A stretch of DNA of 64,000 nucleotides from contig NZ_JAENKO010000002.1 in the NCBI RefSeq assembly GCF_016599145.1, forward strand, positions 124,001 to 188,000, written 5' to 3'. The notes below the pieces were generated by a model that did not search any database, had not been told where the DNA came from, and worked only from the letters and a program-made list of their open reading frames with translations. Of this stretch, positions 12,001 through 24,190 are shown one piece after another. A program made the translations under genes and the position numbers. Origin of the DNA: Tomitella cavernea. GTDB lineage: Bacteria; Actinomycetota; Actinomycetes; Mycobacteriales; Mycobacteriaceae. Within the stretch, counting starts at the first letter, position 1. Each line of letters opens with the position of its first letter.

Positions 12001-15000
12001 GACCGGTCCGCCGATGGTCACACCGTCGTCCGGGTGCAGACGATCGCTGATGTTGGTCATGATCGTCGTCTCGGTCGGGCCGTAGCCGTTGAACAACCGC
12101 CGCCCCGGAGCCCAGCGCTGCACCAAGTCCGACGGAACCGCTTCGCCTCCCGCCACGACGTACTGGAAATCGTCGAGACCCGACGGATCCACCGACGCAA
12201 GCGCCGACGGAGTGATGAAACCGTGGGATACGGCTTCCTCCCGCAGGAAGCGCGCGAGCTCGGGGCCGCCATAGAGGTCGTTCGGAGCGATGACCAGGGT
12301 TGAACCCGAACCGAAAGCGAGCAGGAGCTCCAGTACGGACGCGTCGAAGCTCGGCGACGCGAAATGCATCGGCCTCGAGCTGGTCGACAGCTCATACCGT
12401 TCGCATTGTTCGGCCGCGAAGTTCGCCAGCCCGCCGTGCGTGACCACCACACCCTTGGGCAGCCCGGTGGTGCCCGACGTGTAGATCATGTAGGCGGCGC
12501 CGTCCACCGACACCGGCGCGAGTCGCTCGGCGTCCGTGAGCGGCGCGTCCGAGTACCCTGCGGTGAGCGCCGCGACGGATTCGGCGTCGATGTCCGTCCA
12601 TGCAAGCGCGTCTGGCAGGGCGGTGCGCTCCGAGGGAACGGTCAGCCCCAGCACCGCGCCGCTGTCGCCGACCATGTGCGCGATCCGGTCGGCAGGGTAC
12701 GTCGGGTCGACGGGGACATACGCGCCGCCCGCCTTGGTGATCGCCCAGATGCCCAGGATCGATTCGATCGAGCGGCTGATCGCCAGCGCCGTGAACGATT
12801 CCGGGCCCACGCCGCGGGCGACGAGCACGCGCGCGAGGCGGTTCGACAGCCGATCGAGCTCGCGGTAGCTCATCCGCCGGTCGCCGGATTCCACGGCGAC
12901 GCCGTCCGGGTTCGCCGCGGCCGCCCCTTCGAGGATCTGCGCCAGCGTGCGCGGCTCGAGCGCCGGACCGCCGCGCACCGAGGTCAAGCGCGCCAGCTCC
13001 TCCGGATCGAGGATCTCGATACCGTCCGCGGGCGCGGACGGGTCGAACGCCATGCCGTCGAGCACGCGCAGCAACCGCTCGACGAGCTGGCCCACCATCA
13101 CCCGGTCGAACGACGCCGGCAGGTATTTGATCCGGAACCGCAGCTCCGGGTCCTTCAGCGCCATCAGCGCCAGCGGATAGTGCGTGGAATCGACCACGGA
13201 CACGTCGTCGACGAACATCCCGGCGATGTCCGTCTGCGCGGTGAGCCCGCTGCGGTCGACGGGATACGACTCGAAGACCGTCAACGTGTCGAACAGTTCG
13301 CCCACCCCGGCCAGGCGCTGGATCTCCGCCAGGCCCACGTGGTGGTGATCGAGCAGCGCGGCCTGCGCGTCCTGGATCCTGCGCAGCAAGCCCTCGACCG
13401 CCTCGTCCGCCGCGAGCCGGACCCGCACAGGCACGGTGTTGATGAACAGGCCGATCATCGACTCCACGCCCGTAAGCTGCGGGGGGCGTCCGGATACCGT
13501 GGCGCCGAAGACCACATCGCGGCTGCCGGTCAGCCGCGACAGCACGATCCCCCACGCCGCCTGCACCACGGTGTTCAGCGTCACGCCCGCGTCCGCGGCG
13601 AGGCGTTCGAGCCCGTCGCGCAGGCCCGGGTCCACGTCGACGTCCAGATCCACCGGCTCGGCGGGCGCATCCGGGTTCGGGCTCCGCGGCGCGAGGAACG
13701 TCGGTTCACCGATGCCGGAGAGCTCCCGCGCCCAGGCCTCGCGTGATGCCTCGGCATCACGCCGCGACAGCCAGCTCAGGTAATCGCGGTACGGCCGCAT
13801 CCGCGGCAGCACCGAGGCGTCCCCGTCGCCCGCGTACAACATCAGCAACTCGCGCACCAACAGCGGGGTGGACCAGCCGTCCAGCAGGATGTGGTGGCTG
13901 GTGATCGCCAGCCGGAACGTATCGGGAGCGAGCCGCACCAGGCTGAACCGCATCAACGGCGGTGCCGCCATGTCGAACTTCCGCGTGCGGTCGTCCGTCT
14001 GCATCCGATCGAGCTCCGTGTCACGCTCCTGCGGCGGCAGATCGGTCAGGTCCACGACGCGCCACGGCGCATCGAGCCCGTTGAGCACGATCTGCGCCGG
14101 CGCACCGGACTCGTCCTGCACGAAGGCGGCCCGCAGGTTCCCGTGCCTGTCGATCAGACGCTGCGCGGCGGCGTGCATGCGCTCGGCGTCAACGCTGCCG
14201 TGCAGGTCCAGCACGATCTGCGCCGTGTAGACGTCGAGGCTCCGCTCCGCGAACAGCGCGTGGAAGAACAACCCCTCCTGCAGCGGCGAGAGAGACCAGA
14301 CGTCGGACATCCCGGCATGGTCGCGGGCCCAGGCATCGAGCTGGCTTTGGTCGGCGCACACCAGCGGCACGTCCGACGGCGTCAGCCCGGCGCCGCCGTC
14401 CGCGACATGCGCGACGAGCGCCCGCAGCGCGGACGTCCACAAGTCGGCCAGGTGCTGCACGCGGTGCTCGTCGAGTACGCGCGAAGCGAAGGAGAAGGCG
14501 GCCGCCAGCCGCTCGCCGTCCGCGCCCGGAGCCGAGATCGCATTGATCTCCAGCGGAGAGTTCAGCGCCATCGCGCGGCCCATGGTGGCCTTCAGATCCC
14601 CGGCATTGCCCGCGGGCATCCAGCCGAACTCGCGCAACGCCTCGGGAATGTCGCCCGCCGAGACCCGCCCGAGATAGTTGAACGTGAACTCCGGGGCAGG
14701 CAGCTCCCGCAACACGGCCGCGGATTCCGGGTCCAGGTGGCGCAGCAGGCCGAACCCGATCCCCCGGCCGGGTATCGCCCGCAGCTGCTCCTTGACGGCC
14801 TTGAGCGCCTCTCCGGCCGCCGCACCGCCCGCCAACGCGTCATCGACATCGATCCCGCCGATGTCGAGGCGCACCGGGAACTCGGAGGTGAACCAGCCGA
14901 CCGTGCGTGAGACATCGGCGCCCGGAAGGAGATCCTCCTCCCTGCCGTGCCCCTCAAGGCTCACCAGCGTGGAGCCATGCGCCGCGCCGTATTCTGCGCG

Positions 15001-18000
15001 CCACCGTGCGACCGCGAGAGCCAAGCCGGTGAGCAGCACGTCGTTGACGTCCGCCCCGTACGCCGTCGGCACCGTCATGAGCAGATCGCGGGTTTCGGCG
15101 GCGGACAACTCCACGGACGCGCGGCGCACCGTCGCCCCGGTGTCGAGGGCGGAATCGAACGGGGCGGTCCCGATCATCGGATCCGGCTCGTCGAGCATCG
15201 AGCGCCACTCGTCCAACTCGCCGCGTCGCGATGCCGCCTTCTCCTGAAGGCCGTAAGCCCACCGGCGCGCGGAGGTGACCGCGGGGGCCAGATCCGGCGC
15301 CGCACCCGCCGCGCATGCCGCCCATGCGGCGGCGAAATCCGGGAGCAAGATCCGCCACGACACCCCGTCGACGGCGAGGTGATGGACGACGATCAGCAGC
15401 CGCTCGGCAGCGGCGCCATCGGCATCGTCAGCCGGTGCGTCGTTGTCACCATCGCCGCCGGACCGGGCCGCATCGCCGCCCTCGGGAGTGAACCACACCA
15501 GCTCGATCATGCGGCCGGCATGCGGATCGAGACGGTCCGCCGCGGCCTCAAGCGCCGCATGCTCGACCTCGGCGAAACGCTCGGGATCCCCCATCACGTC
15601 GGATCCGACCCGGCAACGCTCGACCATCGGGGTCGCATCGACCACTCCGGCGGGCTGGAACACCAGCCGGTCCCGATCCAAACGGGCCCGCAGCGCATCG
15701 TGGTGGTCCACCACATGCTGCAGCGTGGCCACCAGGCGTCCGATTTCCGCCCCCGCCGGCGCCGTCACCGCCATTGCCTGCGCATAGCGCCCGTAATCGC
15801 CGCGCTCCCGCATCGCATGCGCGATGGGGGTCAACGGCGCCGGACCCACGCCGCCGCCCGAGTACTCCTCGAGCACCTCGGCCCGCGCCCGGTCCGCAGG
15901 CTCCGCCACTTCGGCCAGCCCCGCAACTGTCCTACGCTCGAAGACGTCCCGGGCCTTGAAGACCAGCCCCCGCTCCTTCGCGCGGGTGATCAGCTGGATG
16001 GCCACGATGCTGTCCCCGCCGAGCGCGAAGAACGAATCGTCGACCCCCACTTCGTCGACCCCGAGGACCTCCGCGAACGCCCCGGCCAACGCCTGCTCGA
16101 CCTCCGTCGTCGGGGCCCGGAACTCGGCGTCGCCCCCGGCGAACTCGGGGACCGGGAGGGATCTGCGGTCCAGCTTCCCGCTGGGACTGAGCGGCAGCTC
16201 CGCGAGCGGGACCACGATGTCCGGCACCATGTAGCCGGGCAGTGCAGCGCCGATTCCGGCCAGCACGTCCGCCGAGTCGATCTCGGCGTCGCCGGCGGGC
16301 ACAGCGTAGGCGACGAGCCGACGCCCGAGCGGAGTGTCGACCACGGCGGCGGCAGCGGCGCGCACGCCATCCTGCTCGAGCATCACCGACTCGATCTCAC
16401 CGAGCTCGATGCGCTGCCCCCGCAGTTTCACCTGATGGTCCGCGCGCCCCACATACTCGAGCTGCCTGTCCGTCCGCCAGAGAACCAGGTCCCCCGTGCG
16501 GTACATCCGGCCGCCCGGTGCACCGAAGGGGTCCGCGACGAACCGATCCGCAGTCAGATCGCTGCGCCCCGCATACCCGCGAGCCAATTGCGCGCCCGAC
16601 AGGTACAGCTCGCCCACGGTCTCCACCGGGACGGGCCGCAGCCGGGAGTCGAGCACGTACGTGCGCGTATTCGCCACCGGGCCGCCGATCGGCACCGCGC
16701 GGGCGCCGTCCGTCTGCACCGGCGCCGCAGTGGCGTGCACCGCGGCCTCCGTCGGACCGTAGAGATTGTGCAACTCCGCACTGCTGAACCGGGCGAACTG
16801 ATCGGCGGTCGGGCCGGACAGCACCTCGCCTGCCGCGAGAACCAACCGCAACGACGAGCTGTCCTCGGGGCGCGTGGCGTCGATGAATGCGGACAGCATC
16901 GACGGCACGAAGGACGTGGCCGTCACCCCGTGCTCCGCGATCGCCTCCGCGAGCCGCACCGGATCCCGGTGCGCCTCCGGCTCGGCGATGACCATCTGCG
17001 CACCGGCGGCCAACGGCGCGAACAGTTCCCACAGGGAGACGTCAAACGTGAACGGCGTCTTCTGCAGGACGACATCCTGCGGGCTCAGCGCGTACCGGGA
17101 CGCGAGCCACTGAACCTGGTTGGCGATCGCCTTCCTGCCGACCTCGACGCCCTTCGGCCGGCCGGTCGAGCCGGACGTGTAGATCACGTAGGCGGCATTG
17201 TCGACCCGGACTGGCTGCTTGCGGTCGGCGTCGGTGACCGCCGATCCGTCGTAGGCGTCCAGGGAGAGCTTGTCGATCGCCAAGCCGCCGACACCGCTCG
17301 GCAGGTCCGGTGCATCGGCGCGTGTCGTCAGCACGCACTCGGGATGCGCCGACTCGAGCACATAGCGTTTCCGCTCGACCGGGTGCTCCGGGTCGAGCGG
17401 CACGAAGGCACCGCCGGCCTTGAGCACCGCGTACATCCCGGCGACCATCTCGACGGACCGGCGCGTCGCCAACGCGACCCGCGATTCCGGTCCCACGCCG
17501 AGGCCGATCAGGTAGCGGGCGAGCCGATTGGTCAGTGCGGCGAACTCCGCGTAGCTCCACTTCCGCCCGCCGAAGGCGATCGCCGTCGCGTCCGGGGTGG
17601 CGGCGGCCTGGGCATCGAACAACTCGATCAGCGTCGCGTGCTCGTACGACTCCGCCGTGTCGTTCCACTCATACAGCACGGTGTCGCGCTCCGCGCGGCC
17701 CACCGGCTCGAGATCCCCCAGCGCCGTCGATTCGTCGACGCCCATAAACTCGCCCAGGAAATGCAGGAAACGCTCGTGGTGCCGGCCGAGTTTCTCCTGC
17801 GCGTACAGCGCCGGGTTCGCCTCGAAGTCCACGTGGATCTGCGAGCCGGCCACCGACTGGTAGATGTTGATCGCCAGGTCCTCGACCGGGCCGGTCGAGA
17901 GCACGTTCAAGTGCCCCGTCGCGCCGCCGAACCGCACCTCGCTGTGGAACAGCATGATGTTCACGGCGGGGCCGAAGAAGCCGCGGTGCGTCGAATCGAA

Positions 18001-19041
18001 GCCCGCATCGCGGCGAATGTCCTCGTGGCGGTACCGCTGGTGGCGCAACGCCCCCATGAGCTCGGTCTGCACGCCCGCGACGAGGCCGCCGACGGTCTCC
18101 TCCGGCACCACGCGCACGCGCAGCGGCACCACGTTCGACACCATTCCGCCGGAGTTGCGCATGACCGCCGTGGTGCGGCTCGACACCGGCAGGCTGAGCA
18201 CAACGTCGTCGCGGCCGGTGACGCGCGCCAGGTACACCGCCGCGCCGGCGATGAGCATCGGCGCGACCGACGAGCGCCCCACGTTGTTCTCGAGCGCCTC
18301 CTCCGCCGCCGGCGGCAGGGGGGTGCTTGCGACCATGCTGGGCACCTGCGCCTCCGCCTGCCTGCCCGCCAGGCTCAGCGGCTCCGGCAGGTCATGCGTG
18401 CGCTGGGCCCAGTATTCGCGGTCCGCCTCGAACCGCGAGGAGCCGCGGTACTCGAGCTCGGCGGCGTGGATGCGATCGAGCTCGCGCGCCTTGGACTTCG
18501 GCGGCTCGCTGCCCTCGACCAGCGCGCTGTACACCTCTGCGAGGCGGTTCATCATCGTCATCCCGCCGAAGCCGTCCAGCGCGATGTGGTGCACGCGGGT
18601 GTAGAGGAAATAGCGCTGCGCTTCGAGACGGAGCACCACCGCGACCGTCAACCGGTCCGCATAGATGTCCAGCGGCGCGGAATACTCGCGCCGCATCCAC
18701 GCCAGCGCCGCCGCCTCCGGATCCGCCGCCGAGCGCAGGTCCACGTAGGACACCGAGTCCTCGATGGCGCGGTCGACGATCTGGTACGGGCGCCCGCCCG
18801 CCTCGATCAAGCGCAGGAACGCCGAGCCCAGCTCCCGGCCGACGCGGACATTCGCCTCATTGTATATGTCGAAGTCGAGCTCGCCCCGCACATCGATGTA
18901 CTGCGCGATGTTGACCGGTACGTCCGGCGCGACCTCCTGCGCCGCCCAGATGCCCGACTGCGCGGGCGACAACGGGAACGCGCCCTCCGGAACCTCTCCG
19001 GCCGGACCCCCGTAGATCCCCTCGACCCCAGGCACCAACAT
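1..19041 (-). CDS. Nonribosomal peptide synthetase NRPS1 (3' end outside window)
   Basis: The reading frame is open from an ATG at 19041 (good AGGGAG ribosome site just upstream) to position 1 with no stop, giving at least 6347 residues; the C-terminus lies outside the window. Domain order by motif, with approximate residues: C1 (HHIALDGF, 150), A1 (SGSTGRPKG, 620), PCP1 (LGGDS, 1010), E1 ([10 protein letters not shown], 1219), C2 of the D-C-L kind ([19 protein letters not shown], 1717), A2 (2190), PCP2 (2574), C3 (HHIAADGAS, 2760), an A-domain stub, A3 (3361), PCP3 (3751), C4 (HHIASDGAS, 3940), A4 (4430), PCP4 (4810), C5 (HHICADGSS, 4998), a second A stub, A5 (5594), PCP5 (5976), C6 (HHISADGAS, 6161, cut off). 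It is a cytosolic assembly line that adds at least five residues. The E domain predicts a D-residue from module 1, which agrees with the D-C-L type C2. The peptide is not identified. Confidence 0.95.
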   Translation of the reverse strand, partial: MLVPGVEGIYGGPAGEVPEGAFPLSPAQSGIWAAQEVAPDVPVNIAQYIDVRGELDFDIYNEANVRVGRELGSAFLRLIEAGGRPYQIVDRAIEDSVSYVDLRSAADPEAAALAWMRREYSAPLDIYADRLTVAVVLRLEAQRYFLYTRVHHIALDGFGGMTMMNRLAEVYSALVEGSEPPKSKARELDRIHAAELEYRGSSRFEADREYWAQRTHDLPEPLSLAGRQAEAQVPSMVASTPLPPAAEEALENNVGRSSVAPMLIAGAAVYLARVTGRDDVVLSLPVSSRTTAVMRNSGGMVSNVVPLRVRVVPEETVGGLVAGVQTELMGALRHQRYRHEDIRRDAGFDSTHRGFFGPAVNIMLFHSEVRFGGATGHLNVLSTGPVEDLAINIYQSVAGSQIHVDFEANPALYAQEKLGRHHERFLHFLGEFMGVDESTALGDLEPVGRAERDTVLYEWNDTAESYEHATLIELFDAQAAATPDATAIAFGGRKWSYAEFAALTNRLARYLIGLGVGPESRVALATRRSVEMVAGMYAVLKAGGAFVPLDPEHPVERKRYVLESAHPECVLTTRADAPDLPSGVGGLAIDKLSLDAYDGSAVTDADRKQPVRVDNAAYVIYTSGSTGRPKGVEVGRKAIANQVQWLASRYALSPQDVVLQKTPFTFDVSLWELFAPLAAGAQMVIAEPEAHRDPVRLAEAIAEHGVTATSFVPSMLSAFIDATRPEDSSSLRLVLAAGEVLSGPTADQFARFSSAELHNLYGPTEAAVHATAAPVQTDGARAVPIGGPVANTRTYVLDSRLRPVPVETVGELYLSGAQLARGYAGRSDLTADRFVADPFGAPGGRMYRTGDLVLWRTDRQLEYVGRADHQVKLRGQRIELGEIESVMLEQDGVRAAAAAVVDTPLGRRLVAYAVPAGDAEIDSADVLAGIGAALPGYMVPDIVVPLAELPLSPSGKLDRRSLPVPEFAGGDAEFRAPTTEVEQALAGAFAEVLGVDEVGVDDSFFALGGDSIVAIQLITRAKERGLVFKARDVFERRTVAGLAEVAEPADRARAEVLEEYSGGGVGPAPLTPIAHAMRERGDYGRYAQAMAVTAPAGAEIGRLVATLQHVVDHHDALRARLDRDRLVFQPAGVVDATPMVERCRVGSDVMGDPERFAEVEHAALEAAADRLDPHAGRMIELVWFTPEGGDAARSGGDGDNDAPADDADGAAAERLLIVVHHLAVDGVSWRILLPDFAAAWAACAAGAAPDLAPAVTSARRWAYGLQEKAASRRGELDEWRSMLDEPDPMIGTAPFDSALDTGATVRRASVELSAAETRDLLMTVPTAYGADVNDVLLTGLALAVARWRAEYGAAHGSTLVSLEGHGREEDLLPGADVSRTVGWFTSEFPVRLDIGGIDVDDALAGGAAAGEALKAVKEQLRAIPGRGIGFGLLRHLDPESAAVLRELPAPEFTFNYLGRVSAGDIPEALREFGWMPAGNAGDLKATMGRAMALNSPLEINAISAPGADGERLAAAFSFASRVLDEHRVQHLADLWTSALRALVAHVADGGAGLTPSDVPLVCADQSQLDAWARDHAGMSDVWSLSPLQEGLFFHALFAERSLDVYTAQIVLDLHGSVDAERMHAAAQRLIDRHGNLRAAFVQDESGAPAQIVLNGLDAPWRVVDLTDLPPQERDTELDRMQTDDRTRKFDMAAPPLMRFSLVRLAPDTFRLAITSHHILLDGWSTPLLVRELLMLYAGDGDASVLPRMRPYRDYLSWLSRRDAEASREAWARELSGIGEPTFLAPRSPNPDAPAEPVDLDVDVDPGLRDGLERLAADAGVTLNTVVQAAWGIVLSRLTGSRDVVFGATVSGRPPQLTGVESMIGLFINTVPVRVRLAADEAVEGLLRRIQDAQAALLDHHHVGLAEIQRLAGVGELFDTLTVFESYPVDRSGLTAQTDIAGMFVDDVSVVDSTHYPLALMALKDPELRFRIKYLPASFDRVMVGQLVERLLRVLDGMAFDPSAPADGIEILDPEELARLTSVRGGPALEPRTLAQILEGAAAANPDGVAVESGDRRMSYRELDRLSNRLARVLVARGVGPESFTALAISRSIESILGIWAITKAGGAYVPVDPTYPADRIAHMVGDSGAVLGLTVPSERTALPDALAWTDIDAESVAALTAGYSDAPLTDAERLAPVSVDGAAYMIYTSGTTGLPKGVVVTHGGLANFAAEQCERYELSTSSRPMHFASPSFDASVLELLLAFGSGSTLVIAPNDLYGGPELARFLREEAVSHGFITPSALASVDPSGLDDFQYVVAGGEAVPSDLVQRWAPGRRLFNGYGPTETTIMTNISDRLHPDDGVTIGGPVRGVEALVLDDRLRPVPVGVRGELYICGPNVARGYHGRGALTAARFVANPFGGDGTRMYRTGDVVRWIEDDAGVLTIEYVGRSDFQVKVRGFRIELGEIDAALTRHPDVEFATTHGQELPSGAKALVSYVLPSDGAELDTAELTRFVGESLASYMVPSAVVILGEIPLTAVGKLDRAALPKADISGAIGEFVAPRDPAEALVAGVFAEVLGVESVSVTDSFFELGGDSLIATKVIARINADEQARLGVRDLFEAPCAADLAARLDSARTAGGARPALAARTRPERIPLSLAQRSMWLMNRYDRSSSAYNVPMAVRLTGELDAEAMSAAVRDVLGRHESLRTFYPDSDEGPYQRIIPADDVATDLVRQPVTDADLHKTLNDFAALGFDVAEEVPVRIRLFEMRPDDHYLILVVHHIAADGASLMPLARDVMVAYTARCSGRAPQWEPLEVQYADFALWQHEVVGDPADDDSLAARQLAFWGRELAGLPERLELPTDRARPARQSMNGDHIDFTIDAELTRGLNDVAASHNATLFMFAHAALAALLARLSTSDDIAVGTPMFGRGDRSLDDLVGMLINTLVLRTEVDPAAPISELIASARAADLAAFDNADVPFETVVQSQGVVRSNAYAPLFQVMLAFQNNAQATLELPGLRVNVLADMAESAKYDLTFTLSEQVGEDGAGGGIDARCTYATDLFDRSTVELIVQRYVLVLEAFASDAAVAIGDIDILTDKEKAQLAPAESQRVMTVRELPQLLAAAVRVDPEAIAVEQDGMRVTYREFDERMKLLAGTMAERGMDDQAIVSVVLSGLVPTIMTAPEGFGAVLDQVIADAHALVGDIEIVPDEPAVHTAPGDEPDPDGWPLTSAAGRWQELAAQDPDALVVVSGEQRLTRAELNSRANALARELQSCGVGPDDVVPLIVPRSAEWVVGMLAAWKAGAAYCPLDPAWPLERIIDLVGVLDASAVVTTSGWRPGSDLPFTTIALDDPATAVRLADRDDTDLPDAWADAAAGDRLAYVITTSGSTGKPKPTMVPMRGVANDFQWYRSALDFRAGTGVLVANSPLFDQTQKNIWLSLGFGGVLHLAADGFDPQSILRQLATGDIAVANMAPSAFEVLVDLDTASAIANLEWIVLGGEPIREAARRPLIGTRTRMLNTYGPTETSDTTSCFEVDLSSLDAEDGDIPIGDAFAGAGYHVLDSRLRPVPAGVTGELYISGIVLGRGYRGMFAMTASRFVANPFGEPGTRMYRTGDLVRRRPDGELMFIGRSDFQVKIRGLRIELGEIETALTAAAGVMQSVVVVHEDDRGQHLVGYVTARDGASVAESDLISQLGGQLPGYMVPEAVVVLDAMPLNPSGKIDRKALPAPVMDAGESRYVAPRGVAEEVVAGIVADVLGLDRVSVEESFFDLGGNSLSATRVTARVGEAFGVEIGMRDLFDAPTVALLADFAEHAEGEGAARPALVAAERPEHLPLSMAQQRMWLLNRFDPQSPAYNIPLTVRFSGSLDTDALAAALRDVVERQETLRTVFPGADGEAEQVILPAAQVKIDLTPVDVDEAGLSDELLAIAARGFDLTADAPLRVRLFRTSPTEHVLALVLHHIASDGASSAPLAGDMMAAYAARVRGEAPNRLPLAVQYVDYAIWQRELLGAHDDPDARGARQIAYWSQTLGGIPESIALPTDRPRPTTRDMRGGAVMAVIDPQMHRALADLAHRNGASLFMALHGALAVMLSRVSGTQDVAVGAAVAGRGEPALEDIVGMFVNTLVLRTHVDPELDFARFLGRVREADLGAFGNADVPFERLVEALDPPRSTAHTPLFQVMMTHQADAVPTLEFEGLEVTPGAVDVEVAKFDLTFDLSERWNADGTPGGIGIHTGYATDIFDAGTVESLIQRYLRVLEAVVADDSARIGRIDVLSAAERTTLVPVRGVSGVEARTLAALLARAVEANPDGIAVESGDSRVTYRELDERSNRLARVLIDRGVGAETFVALGITRSVESILGIWAVAKAGGAYVPIDPTYPAERIAHMVADSGVRVGLTVSADADHFPQGVDWIELDSEACAERCARQLAAAVTDAERRGVVAPENAAYVIYTSGTTGRPKGVVVTHGGLANFALEQRERYEVTTDSRTLHFASPSFDASVLELLLATGAGATMVIAPTDVYGGTDLGEFLRDRRVTHAFITPAALASVDPSGLDEFAVVVVGGEHWGAELADRWGPGRHLHNGYGPTEATIMTNISDPVRPGDRVTIGGPVRGVRELVLDDRLQPVPAGVAGELYLSGPGLARGYHDRRGLTAARFVADPYGEPGERMYRTGDVVRWTADHAVEYVGRSDFQVKVHGFRIELGEIEAALAGHADVEFASAATVAGPSGDEVIVGYVLPVAGRSIDTAALREHVRGFLPGYMVPSLITVLDEVPLTPVGKLDRRALPRPEFFASAEDKRMPRTELERLVAERLAEVLGADAIGVDESFFDLGGNSLVATKAMARINEAIGADAPVRVLFEAPTAAELARRLEELRGRSAERPPLVPQQRPERIPLSLAQQRIWFLNRLDPDSAAYNIPLALKLSGSLNVEALRAALRDVIGRHESLRTVYPDSVDGPSQKVLDVAEAADSALPLEDVRDDAEARSRAVELASAGFDVTRQLPVRARLYKTAGDEHVLVVVAHHICADGSSMAPLSRDLMIAYDARTGGEAPHWDPLEIQYADFALWQRGLLGSEDDPRSVASAQLQFWRDRLTGLPEVLELPVDRPRPASRSGVGEIVEFRVDAEVVGRIRELAREHGATPFMIVHAALGALLSRLSGAARIPISTPVAGRGSASLDDLVGMFVNTLVLRADVDPTTSFADLVDAVKRLDLDAFDNADIPFERVLNALGAARSDSYTPFAQVMLSFQNLQQPSVRMAGLAVEALDANFGEVQSDLGVTLVERFDADGSARGWDGYLEFATDIFDRSTAKRFAERLVSVLRAGTAEPATAVEEIDILTAQEKPGAVSAAPPGSLSSQAVSDDLKAKPLPELLDTAAALRPGDVAVSHNGIDVTYKQLHDKSAELATSLAGMGVGAEAAVTVALTTLLPGVLDGEDSADFAANFASLLAGLVADATAGAGVAEVPRAMDRFVAQVGRAPEAVALHFEGTELTYREFDSRSNVMARHLISMGVGPDRPVAIGMQRSLEAMVAIHAVLKAGGTYVPLDPEHPAERTAYVIEAARPVVVLTRRADRIALPDDAQVVKVDDFDAAGVGDGPITDADRLSVLRGDNAAYVIFTSGSTGRPKGVVCTYAGLDNQMQWTVDQYRLTEEDRIVQKAPYTFDVAMWECLAPLLVGARVVIARHGGHREPDYLSDLIKTQRVSVVEFVPSMLDVFISGEFGDVLDSVRFVVAGGEALSPELIDRFRETSDAELVNTYGPTEFTVTATYSLLDYPFGASVPIGVPLLNSQGYVLDSRLRAVPQGVAGELYLSGIQLARGYQGRADLSAERFVADPFGAPGERMYRTGDLVRWNNHGELEFLGRTDFQVKIRGLRIELGEIESALLSRDELSQAAVTVHQGVSGQRLVGYVVADAPVDVESLMSACAATLPEYMVPDTIMQLEAMPLNANGKLDRKALPDPDPAMFTRDYVAPETEAERSVAAIFAELLGIDQVSAAEPFFELGGDSLSATRAVARINAVFDADLSVREFFDGATVSAITHRLDGRTNAHRVPLTARQRPERIPLSLAQQRMWFINQFDTASAAYNMPLAVRLRGAVDLEALGQAYRDVVARHETLRTVYPDSDGEPRQVIVDASEASAELPVVASAGEQDMMARMAAMAGEGFDVTRSVPVRVACFELGATDHVLMMVVHHISADGASLAPLFSDLMTAYAARSAGQVPAWEPLPVQYADFALWQRDLLGDEADAESLVRRQLDYWHAALGGLPESIELPADRPRPPVQSFRGAGVPFALDADLHGALAEVARRTGTTMFMVMHAGLAVLLERLSAQPDVAIGTPVAGRNDAQLDELVGMFVNTLVLRAAVHPDASFSDLLAQV
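1000..4450 (-). other. NRPS1 module 5: C, A stub, A, PCP
   Basis: Condensation domain with [16 protein letters not shown] and HHICADGSS, then an A-domain N-terminal stub (about 3045 to 2720), then a complete A domain ([11 protein letters not shown] near 2255). The hand-read code is D-V-W-E-V-G-T-V-T-K. An acidic residue at the fourth code position is also found in ornithine/lysine codes such as DVGEIGSIDK, so a basic residue is a tentative guess only. The carrier serine lies in [10 protein letters not shown] near 1115. The partial C6 domain that follows runs off the window. Confidence 0.7.
2720..3045 (-). other. Truncated A-domain N-terminus inserted in NRPS1 module 5
   Basis: Between C5 and A5 the frame encodes [18 protein letters not shown], then VTYKQLHDK, then [13 protein letters not shown] and a helical stretch ending in [11 protein letters not shown], before the genuine A domain starts at [17 protein letters not shown]. 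No A3 P-loop or later core motif occurs in the stub. It is homologous by eye to the module 3 stub (shared LPxLL, VTY and (L/S)xL(V/L)P positions), so the same unusual architecture occurs twice in one protein. Confidence 0.7.
4460..7620 (-). other. NRPS1 module 4: C, A, PCP
   Basis: Ordinary elongation module: L-C-L condensation domain ([26 protein letters not shown] near 7215), A domain with [12 protein letters not shown] near 5750, carrier serine in [10 protein letters not shown] near 4612. The hand-read A code D-A-L-F-V-G-G-I-M-K is the same as in module 2, so the two modules probably load the same amino acid. Confidence 0.75.
7650..11180 (-). other. NRPS1 module 3: C, A stub, divergent A, PCP
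   Basis: An L-C-L type condensation domain (HHIAADGAS near 10750) is followed not by one but by two A-domain N-termini. A stub of about 110 residues (9783 to about 9450) is followed by a complete but divergent A domain starting near 9440. That domain has [15 protein letters not shown] instead of the usual SGSTGxPKGV, and FDQTQKNIW at the A4 position. Hand alignment gives D-Q-K-N-V-G-T-D-T-K, which matches no standard code known to me. Substrate unassigned. Confidence 0.7.
9450..9785 (-). other. Truncated A-domain N-terminus inserted in NRPS1 module 3
   Basis: Between C3 and the real A3 domain, about 110 in-frame residues repeat the beginning of an adenylation domain: [18 protein letters not shown], then VTYREFDER (the A1-type block). 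They then diverge into [14 protein letters not shown] and a helical-looking tail with no A2-A10 motifs. The complete A domain restarts afterwards at [15 protein letters not shown]. The stub cannot adenylate by itself. It resembles the stub in module 5 in both order of motifs and length. Confidence 0.7.
11190..14330 (-). other. NRPS1 module 2: D-C-L type C, A, PCP
   Basis: The condensation domain starts [16 protein letters not shown] and has HHILLDGWS; both are signatures of C domains that follow an epimerization domain. The A domain has FDASVLELL and [10 protein letters not shown]. My hand alignment gives the code D-A-L-F-V-G-G-I-M-K, identical to that of module 4. The pattern looks like a small or aliphatic pocket but I do not assign a residue. 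The carrier serine lies in [10 protein letters not shown] near 11320. Confidence 0.75.
14350..19041 (-). other. NRPS1 module 1: C-A-PCP-E
   Basis: The first condensation domain is EntF-like: it opens with [10 protein letters not shown], has HHIALDGF, and carries the block [13 protein letters not shown] near 17960-18000. This class often accepts an acyl or aryl group from an external carrier protein. The A domain gives, by hand alignment to GrsA positions, the code D-V-W-S-L-A-L-V-H-K, which I cannot assign with confidence. It shares features with Ser and Thr codes. PCP1 is followed by an epimerization domain ([29 protein letters not shown]) at about 15860-14480, so the residue should be handed on in the D form. 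Confidence 0.8.
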
Positions 19042-19305
19042 CCGCTCCCTTCGCACCGCTCGGACAGCTGCCCCGAGACAGGCTGCACGCGCACGCTTCA
19101 CATTGCGGCCGTCGCCGATACGCCGACCACCCGAACCCGACCCGGCCGATTCCGCTACCGGTTGCTACATCGCCGCACCGGTGCACCTCCGTTACCCGGA
19201 ATGGTGCCATTCAACCACTGGCATTACCACCAGCAGACCACCCGACGATACCCACTGGCGCTCCCCGACAGAAAATCCATCGTTTAGCCGACACCAGGCA
19301 CGACT

Positions 19306-19335
19306 GCGGCGCCGACCCCGCAGGATCGGCGCCGC
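19306..19335 (-). terminator. Hairpin terminator after tuf
   Basis: A perfect 10-bp inverted repeat (GCGGCGCCGA, 10-nt loop, TCGGCGCCGC) lies 21 nt past the tuf stop codon. No U-tract follows on the minus strand, which is usual for actinobacterial terminators. It separates the str operon from NRPS1. The remaining bases to 19041 (about 264) hold no gene and presumably the NRPS1 promoter, which I could not pin down; only the AGGGAG ribosome site before the ATG at 19041 is clear. Confidence 0.75.
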
Positions 19336-19356
19336 TCCTCGGCTGTGGTCAGTCGA

Positions 19357-20547
19357 TCACTTGATGATCTTCGTGACGCGGCCGGCACCCACGGTGCGGC
19401 CACCCTCGCGGATCGCGAAGCGCAGGCCCTCGTCCATGGCGACCGGCTGGATCAGCTTGACGGACATGTCGGTGTTGTCACCGGGCATGACCATCTCGGT
19501 GCCCTCCGGCAGCTCCACGACGCCGGTGACGTCGGTGGTGCGGAAGTAGAACTGCGGGCGGTAGTTGTTGAAGAACGGCGTGTGACGGCCGCCCTCGTCC
19601 TTGGACAGGATGTAGGCCTGGCCCTCGAACTCGGTGTGCGGGGTGTAGGCGCCCGGCTTGATGACGACCTGGCCGCGCTCGACGTCCTCACGCTTGATGC
19701 CGCGCACCAGCAGGCCGACGTTGTCGCCCGCCTGGCCCTGGTCGAGCAGCTTGCGGAACATCTCGATGCCCGTGATGGTCGTCTTGGTGGCCGTCGGCTT
19801 GATGCCGATGAGCTCGACGTCCTCGTTCACGTTGATCACGCCACGCTCGATACGGCCGGTGACGACCGTGCCGCGACCCGTGATCGTGAAGACGTCCTCG
19901 ACGGGCATCAGGAACGGGTGGTCGGTGTCGCGCACCGGGTCCGGGATCGACTCGTCGACGGCCTTCATGAGGTCGAGGACGGACTGGGTCCACTTCTCGT
20001 CGCCCTCGAGAGCCTTGAGCGCGGAGATCGGGATGATCGGCGCGTCCTCGTCGAAGTCCTGGCTGGCCAGCAGCTCGCGGACCTCCATCTCGACGAGCTC
20101 GAGGATCTCCTCGTCGTCGACCATGTCGGCCTTGTTCAGGGCGACCAGGATGTAGGGCACGCCGACCTGGCGGGCGAGCAGCACGTGCTCACGCGTCTGC
20201 GGCATCGGGCCGTCGGTGGCGGCCACGACCAGGATCGCACCGTCCATCTGGGCGGCGCCTGTGATCATGTTCTTGATGTAGTCGGCGTGACCCGGGGCGT
20301 CGACGTGCGCGTAGTGGCGCTTGTCGGTCTGGTACTCGACGTGGGAGATGTTGATCGTGATGCCACGAGCCTTCTCCTCGGGCGCCTTGTCGATCGTGTC
20401 GAACGCCGACGGCTCGTTGAGGTCGGGGAACGCATCCGCGAGCACCTTGGTGATGGCAGCGGTGGTGGTGGTCTTGCCGTGGTCAACGTGACCGATGGTC
20501 CCGATGTTGACGTGCGGCTTCGTCCGCTCGAACTTCGCCTTCGCCAC
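19357..20547 (-). CDS. tuf: Elongation factor Tu
   Basis: GTP-dependent carrier of aminoacyl-tRNA to the ribosomal A site. The product is 396 aa, the normal bacterial length. It has the G1 loop GHVDHGKT (residues 19-26), DAPGHADY (G3) and NKAD (G4), and ends in VTKIIK. The GTG start at 20547 is chosen because it gives [16 protein letters not shown], the family N-terminus, and has AGGAGG a few bases upstream; the frame runs on upstream without meaning. It is the last gene of the str operon, separated from fusA by 206 nt, so it may have its own promoter. Sites where elfamycin-resistance changes are known in E. coli (around Q124, G316 and A375) look wild type here. Confidence 0.98.
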   Translation of the reverse strand: MAKAKFERTKPHVNIGTIGHVDHGKTTTTAAITKVLADAFPDLNEPSAFDTIDKAPEEKARGITINISHVEYQTDKRHYAHVDAPGHADYIKNMITGAAQMDGAILVVAATDGPMPQTREHVLLARQVGVPYILVALNKADMVDDEEILELVEMEVRELLASQDFDEDAPIIPISALKALEGDEKWTQSVLDLMKAVDESIPDPVRDTDHPFLMPVEDVFTITGRGTVVTGRIERGVINVNEDVELIGIKPTATKTTITGIEMFRKLLDQGQAGDNVGLLVRGIKREDVERGQVVIKPGAYTPHTEFEGQAYILSKDEGGRHTPFFNNYRPQFYFRTTDVTGVVELPEGTEMVMPGDNTDMSVKLIQPVAMDEGLRFAIREGGRTVGAGRVTKIIK

Positions 20548-20658
20548 TGGTTGTCCTCCTGGACTTATCGTTGCGTGCTGCCTGGCAGCAGTGCAGTTGA
20601 TGTTCTGGTCAGTACTTCTGGTCGTGCACAGGGCCCGACCGGCGGGAACCACCGCGAA

Positions 20659-20681
20659 CACTGTGTGCCGATCACTGTGTG
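20659..20681. repeat. Two 9-bp direct repeats upstream of tuf
   Basis: CACTGTGTG occurs at 20659-20667 and again at 20673-20681, spaced 14 bp start to start, inside the fusA-tuf spacer. A -35-like TTGACA (minus strand, 20696-20701) lies just upstream relative to tuf, but I found no convincing -10 at the right distance. The repeats could be a regulatory site for tuf or chance; little more can be said. Confidence 0.4.
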
Positions 20682-20753
20682 GATCGAACACGGCGTGTCA
20701 ACAGTGCAGTGTCCCACCGTCGCCCTGGTGTCCGGCGCGCGATGAGACGAAGA

Positions 20754-22856
<2,103 letters not shown>

Positions 22857-22995
22857 AGGATTCTTCCCCGCTCGTGACTCGGTGATTCGGTGGACCCTGC
22901 TGGGGCCCGGGATTCTCTTGCGCCGGCGTGTGACCGACCGGCACCGTGACCCTCCCGGTGGGGGCCGGCCGCAGCCCGCCCCCGCCGGAGTCGGA

Positions 22996-23466
22996 TCACC
23001 AGCGGTAGTGCGCGAACGCCTTGTTGGCCTCGGCCATCTTGTGCGTGTCCTCGCGCCGCTTGACCGCCGCGCCCAGGCCGTTGCTGGCATCGAGGATCTC
23101 GTTCGCCAGACGCTCGACCATGGTCTTCTCGCGCCGCTGACGCGCGAAGGTCACCAGCCAGCGCATCGCCAGCGTGGTCGAACGGCCCGGACGCACCTCG
23201 ACCGGCACCTGGTAGGTGGCGCCACCGACACGGCGGCTGCGCACCTCGAGGGCCGGCTTGACGTTGTCGAGCGCGCGCTTGAGGGTGACGACCGGATCGG
23301 TGCCGGTCTTCTCACGCGTCTGCTCGAGGGCCTGGTAGACGATGCGCTCCGCGGTGGACTTCTTGCCGTCCTTGAGGATCTTGTTCACCAGCTGCGACAC
23401 GAGAGGCGATCCGTAGACCGGGTCGTTGACCAGCTGACGCTTCGGGGCGGGACCCTTACGAGGCAT
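22996..23466 (-). CDS. rpsG: 30S ribosomal protein S7
   Basis: Primary 16S rRNA-binding protein of the 30S head, 156 aa as expected. Recognised by [10 protein letters not shown] at the N-terminus, the central [14 protein letters not shown] and the C-terminal KAFAHYRW. Its ATG overlaps the rpsL stop by one base (TAATG), so the two are translationally coupled. In other bacteria S7 can act as a translational repressor of its own operon; no such site is identifiable here. Confidence 0.98.
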   Translation of the reverse strand: MPRKGPAPKRQLVNDPVYGSPLVSQLVNKILKDGKKSTAERIVYQALEQTREKTGTDPVVTLKRALDNVKPALEVRSRRVGGATYQVPVEVRPGRSTTLAMRWLVTFARQRREKTMVERLANEILDASNGLGAAVKRREDTHKMAEANKAFAHYRW

Positions 23467-23840
23467 TAGCTCTTCTCCTTCTTGGCGCCGTAGCGGCTGC
23501 GTGCCTGCTTGCGGCCCTTGACACCCTGGGTGTCGAGGGAACCGCGGATGATCTTGTAGCGCACACCCGGCAGGTCCTTCACGCGACCGCCGCGGACCAG
23601 GACCATCGAGTGCTCCTGGAGGTTGTGGCCCTCGCCCGGGATGTAAGCGGTGACCTCGACGGCGGTGGTCAGGCGCACACGTGCGACCTTGCGAAGAGCG
23701 GAGTTCGGCTTCTTCGGCGTGGTCGTGTAGACGCGGGTGCAGACGCCACGGCGCTGGGGGCTCCCCTTGAGCGCAGTGGTCTTACCCCCCACCGTTTTGT
23801 CGTGGCGGCCCTTGCGGACCAGCTGCTGAATGGTTGGCAT
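23466..23840 (-). CDS. rpsL: 30S ribosomal protein S12
   Basis: Decoding-centre protein of the 30S subunit, 124 aa, with [12 protein letters not shown] at the start, [16 protein letters not shown] and [12 protein letters not shown]. Both lysines at which streptomycin-resistance mutations usually arise (in PKKPNS and GRVKDLP) are present, so the protein looks drug-sensitive. First gene of the str operon. The upstream neighbour drrB ends 350 nt away on the same strand. Confidence 0.98.
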   Translation of the reverse strand: MPTIQQLVRKGRHDKTVGGKTTALKGSPQRRGVCTRVYTTTPKKPNSALRKVARVRLTTAVEVTAYIPGEGHNLQEHSMVLVRGGRVKDLPGVRYKIIRGSLDTQGVKGRKQARSRYGAKKEKS

Positions 23841-24190
23841 AACCGTCTTTCTCTGTGGCTCGGCCGGCGCGGCTGACTCAGTCGGCCGGTCGAGACGAAC
23901 ATTGCTGATGTGAAATTAGGGTTTTCGCAGTTGGGACAAGGTAGCTACTGCCCCTCACCCGAACCCCACGGTCGGGCGTGTCGCATCCCCTCACAGCGCA
24001 GCCAGCTGCTCGCCCGCGCGCGCAGCGCGGGAACGCACACTTGGCCATACCGTCGGGTAGGCACACAGATCGACCCGGCAAGCCGGGCACGGCCGTCTAC
24101 GATACCCGGCCACAGCACAGGCGGTCAAAGCGGGCACGGCGCGCCGGACATCGTATCGGGGCAGAGGTCGACCGCAGGACGGGATCCGCG
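23841..24190 (-). promoter_or_regulatory. 350-nt non-coding gap with probable str-operon promoter
   Basis: No gene is visible between drrB and rpsL. A short hairpin (CCCGGC-AA-GCCGGG, 24074-24087) about 100 nt past the drrB stop could end the NRPS2-mbtH-drrAB transcript. Nearer rpsL is the only AT-rich patch. On the minus strand it has a -35-like TTGTCC (23934-23939) and a -10-like TAATTT (23913-23918) with a short 15-nt spacer. This is a weak candidate; the position is what one expects for the rpsL promoter. Confidence 0.35.

Noticed and set aside
19357-20547. EF-Tu as an elfamycin-type self-resistance gene of the NRPS locus
   Set aside because: It is in a complete, ordinary rpsL-rpsG-fusA-tuf operon and shows no changed residues at the known resistance positions.
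20548-20691. N-terminal extension of the EF-Tu frame up to 20691
   Set aside because: The extension is unrelated to EF-Tu; the GTG at 20547 restores the family N-terminus and has AGGAGG upstream. The same reasoning removes the fusA extension to 23090.
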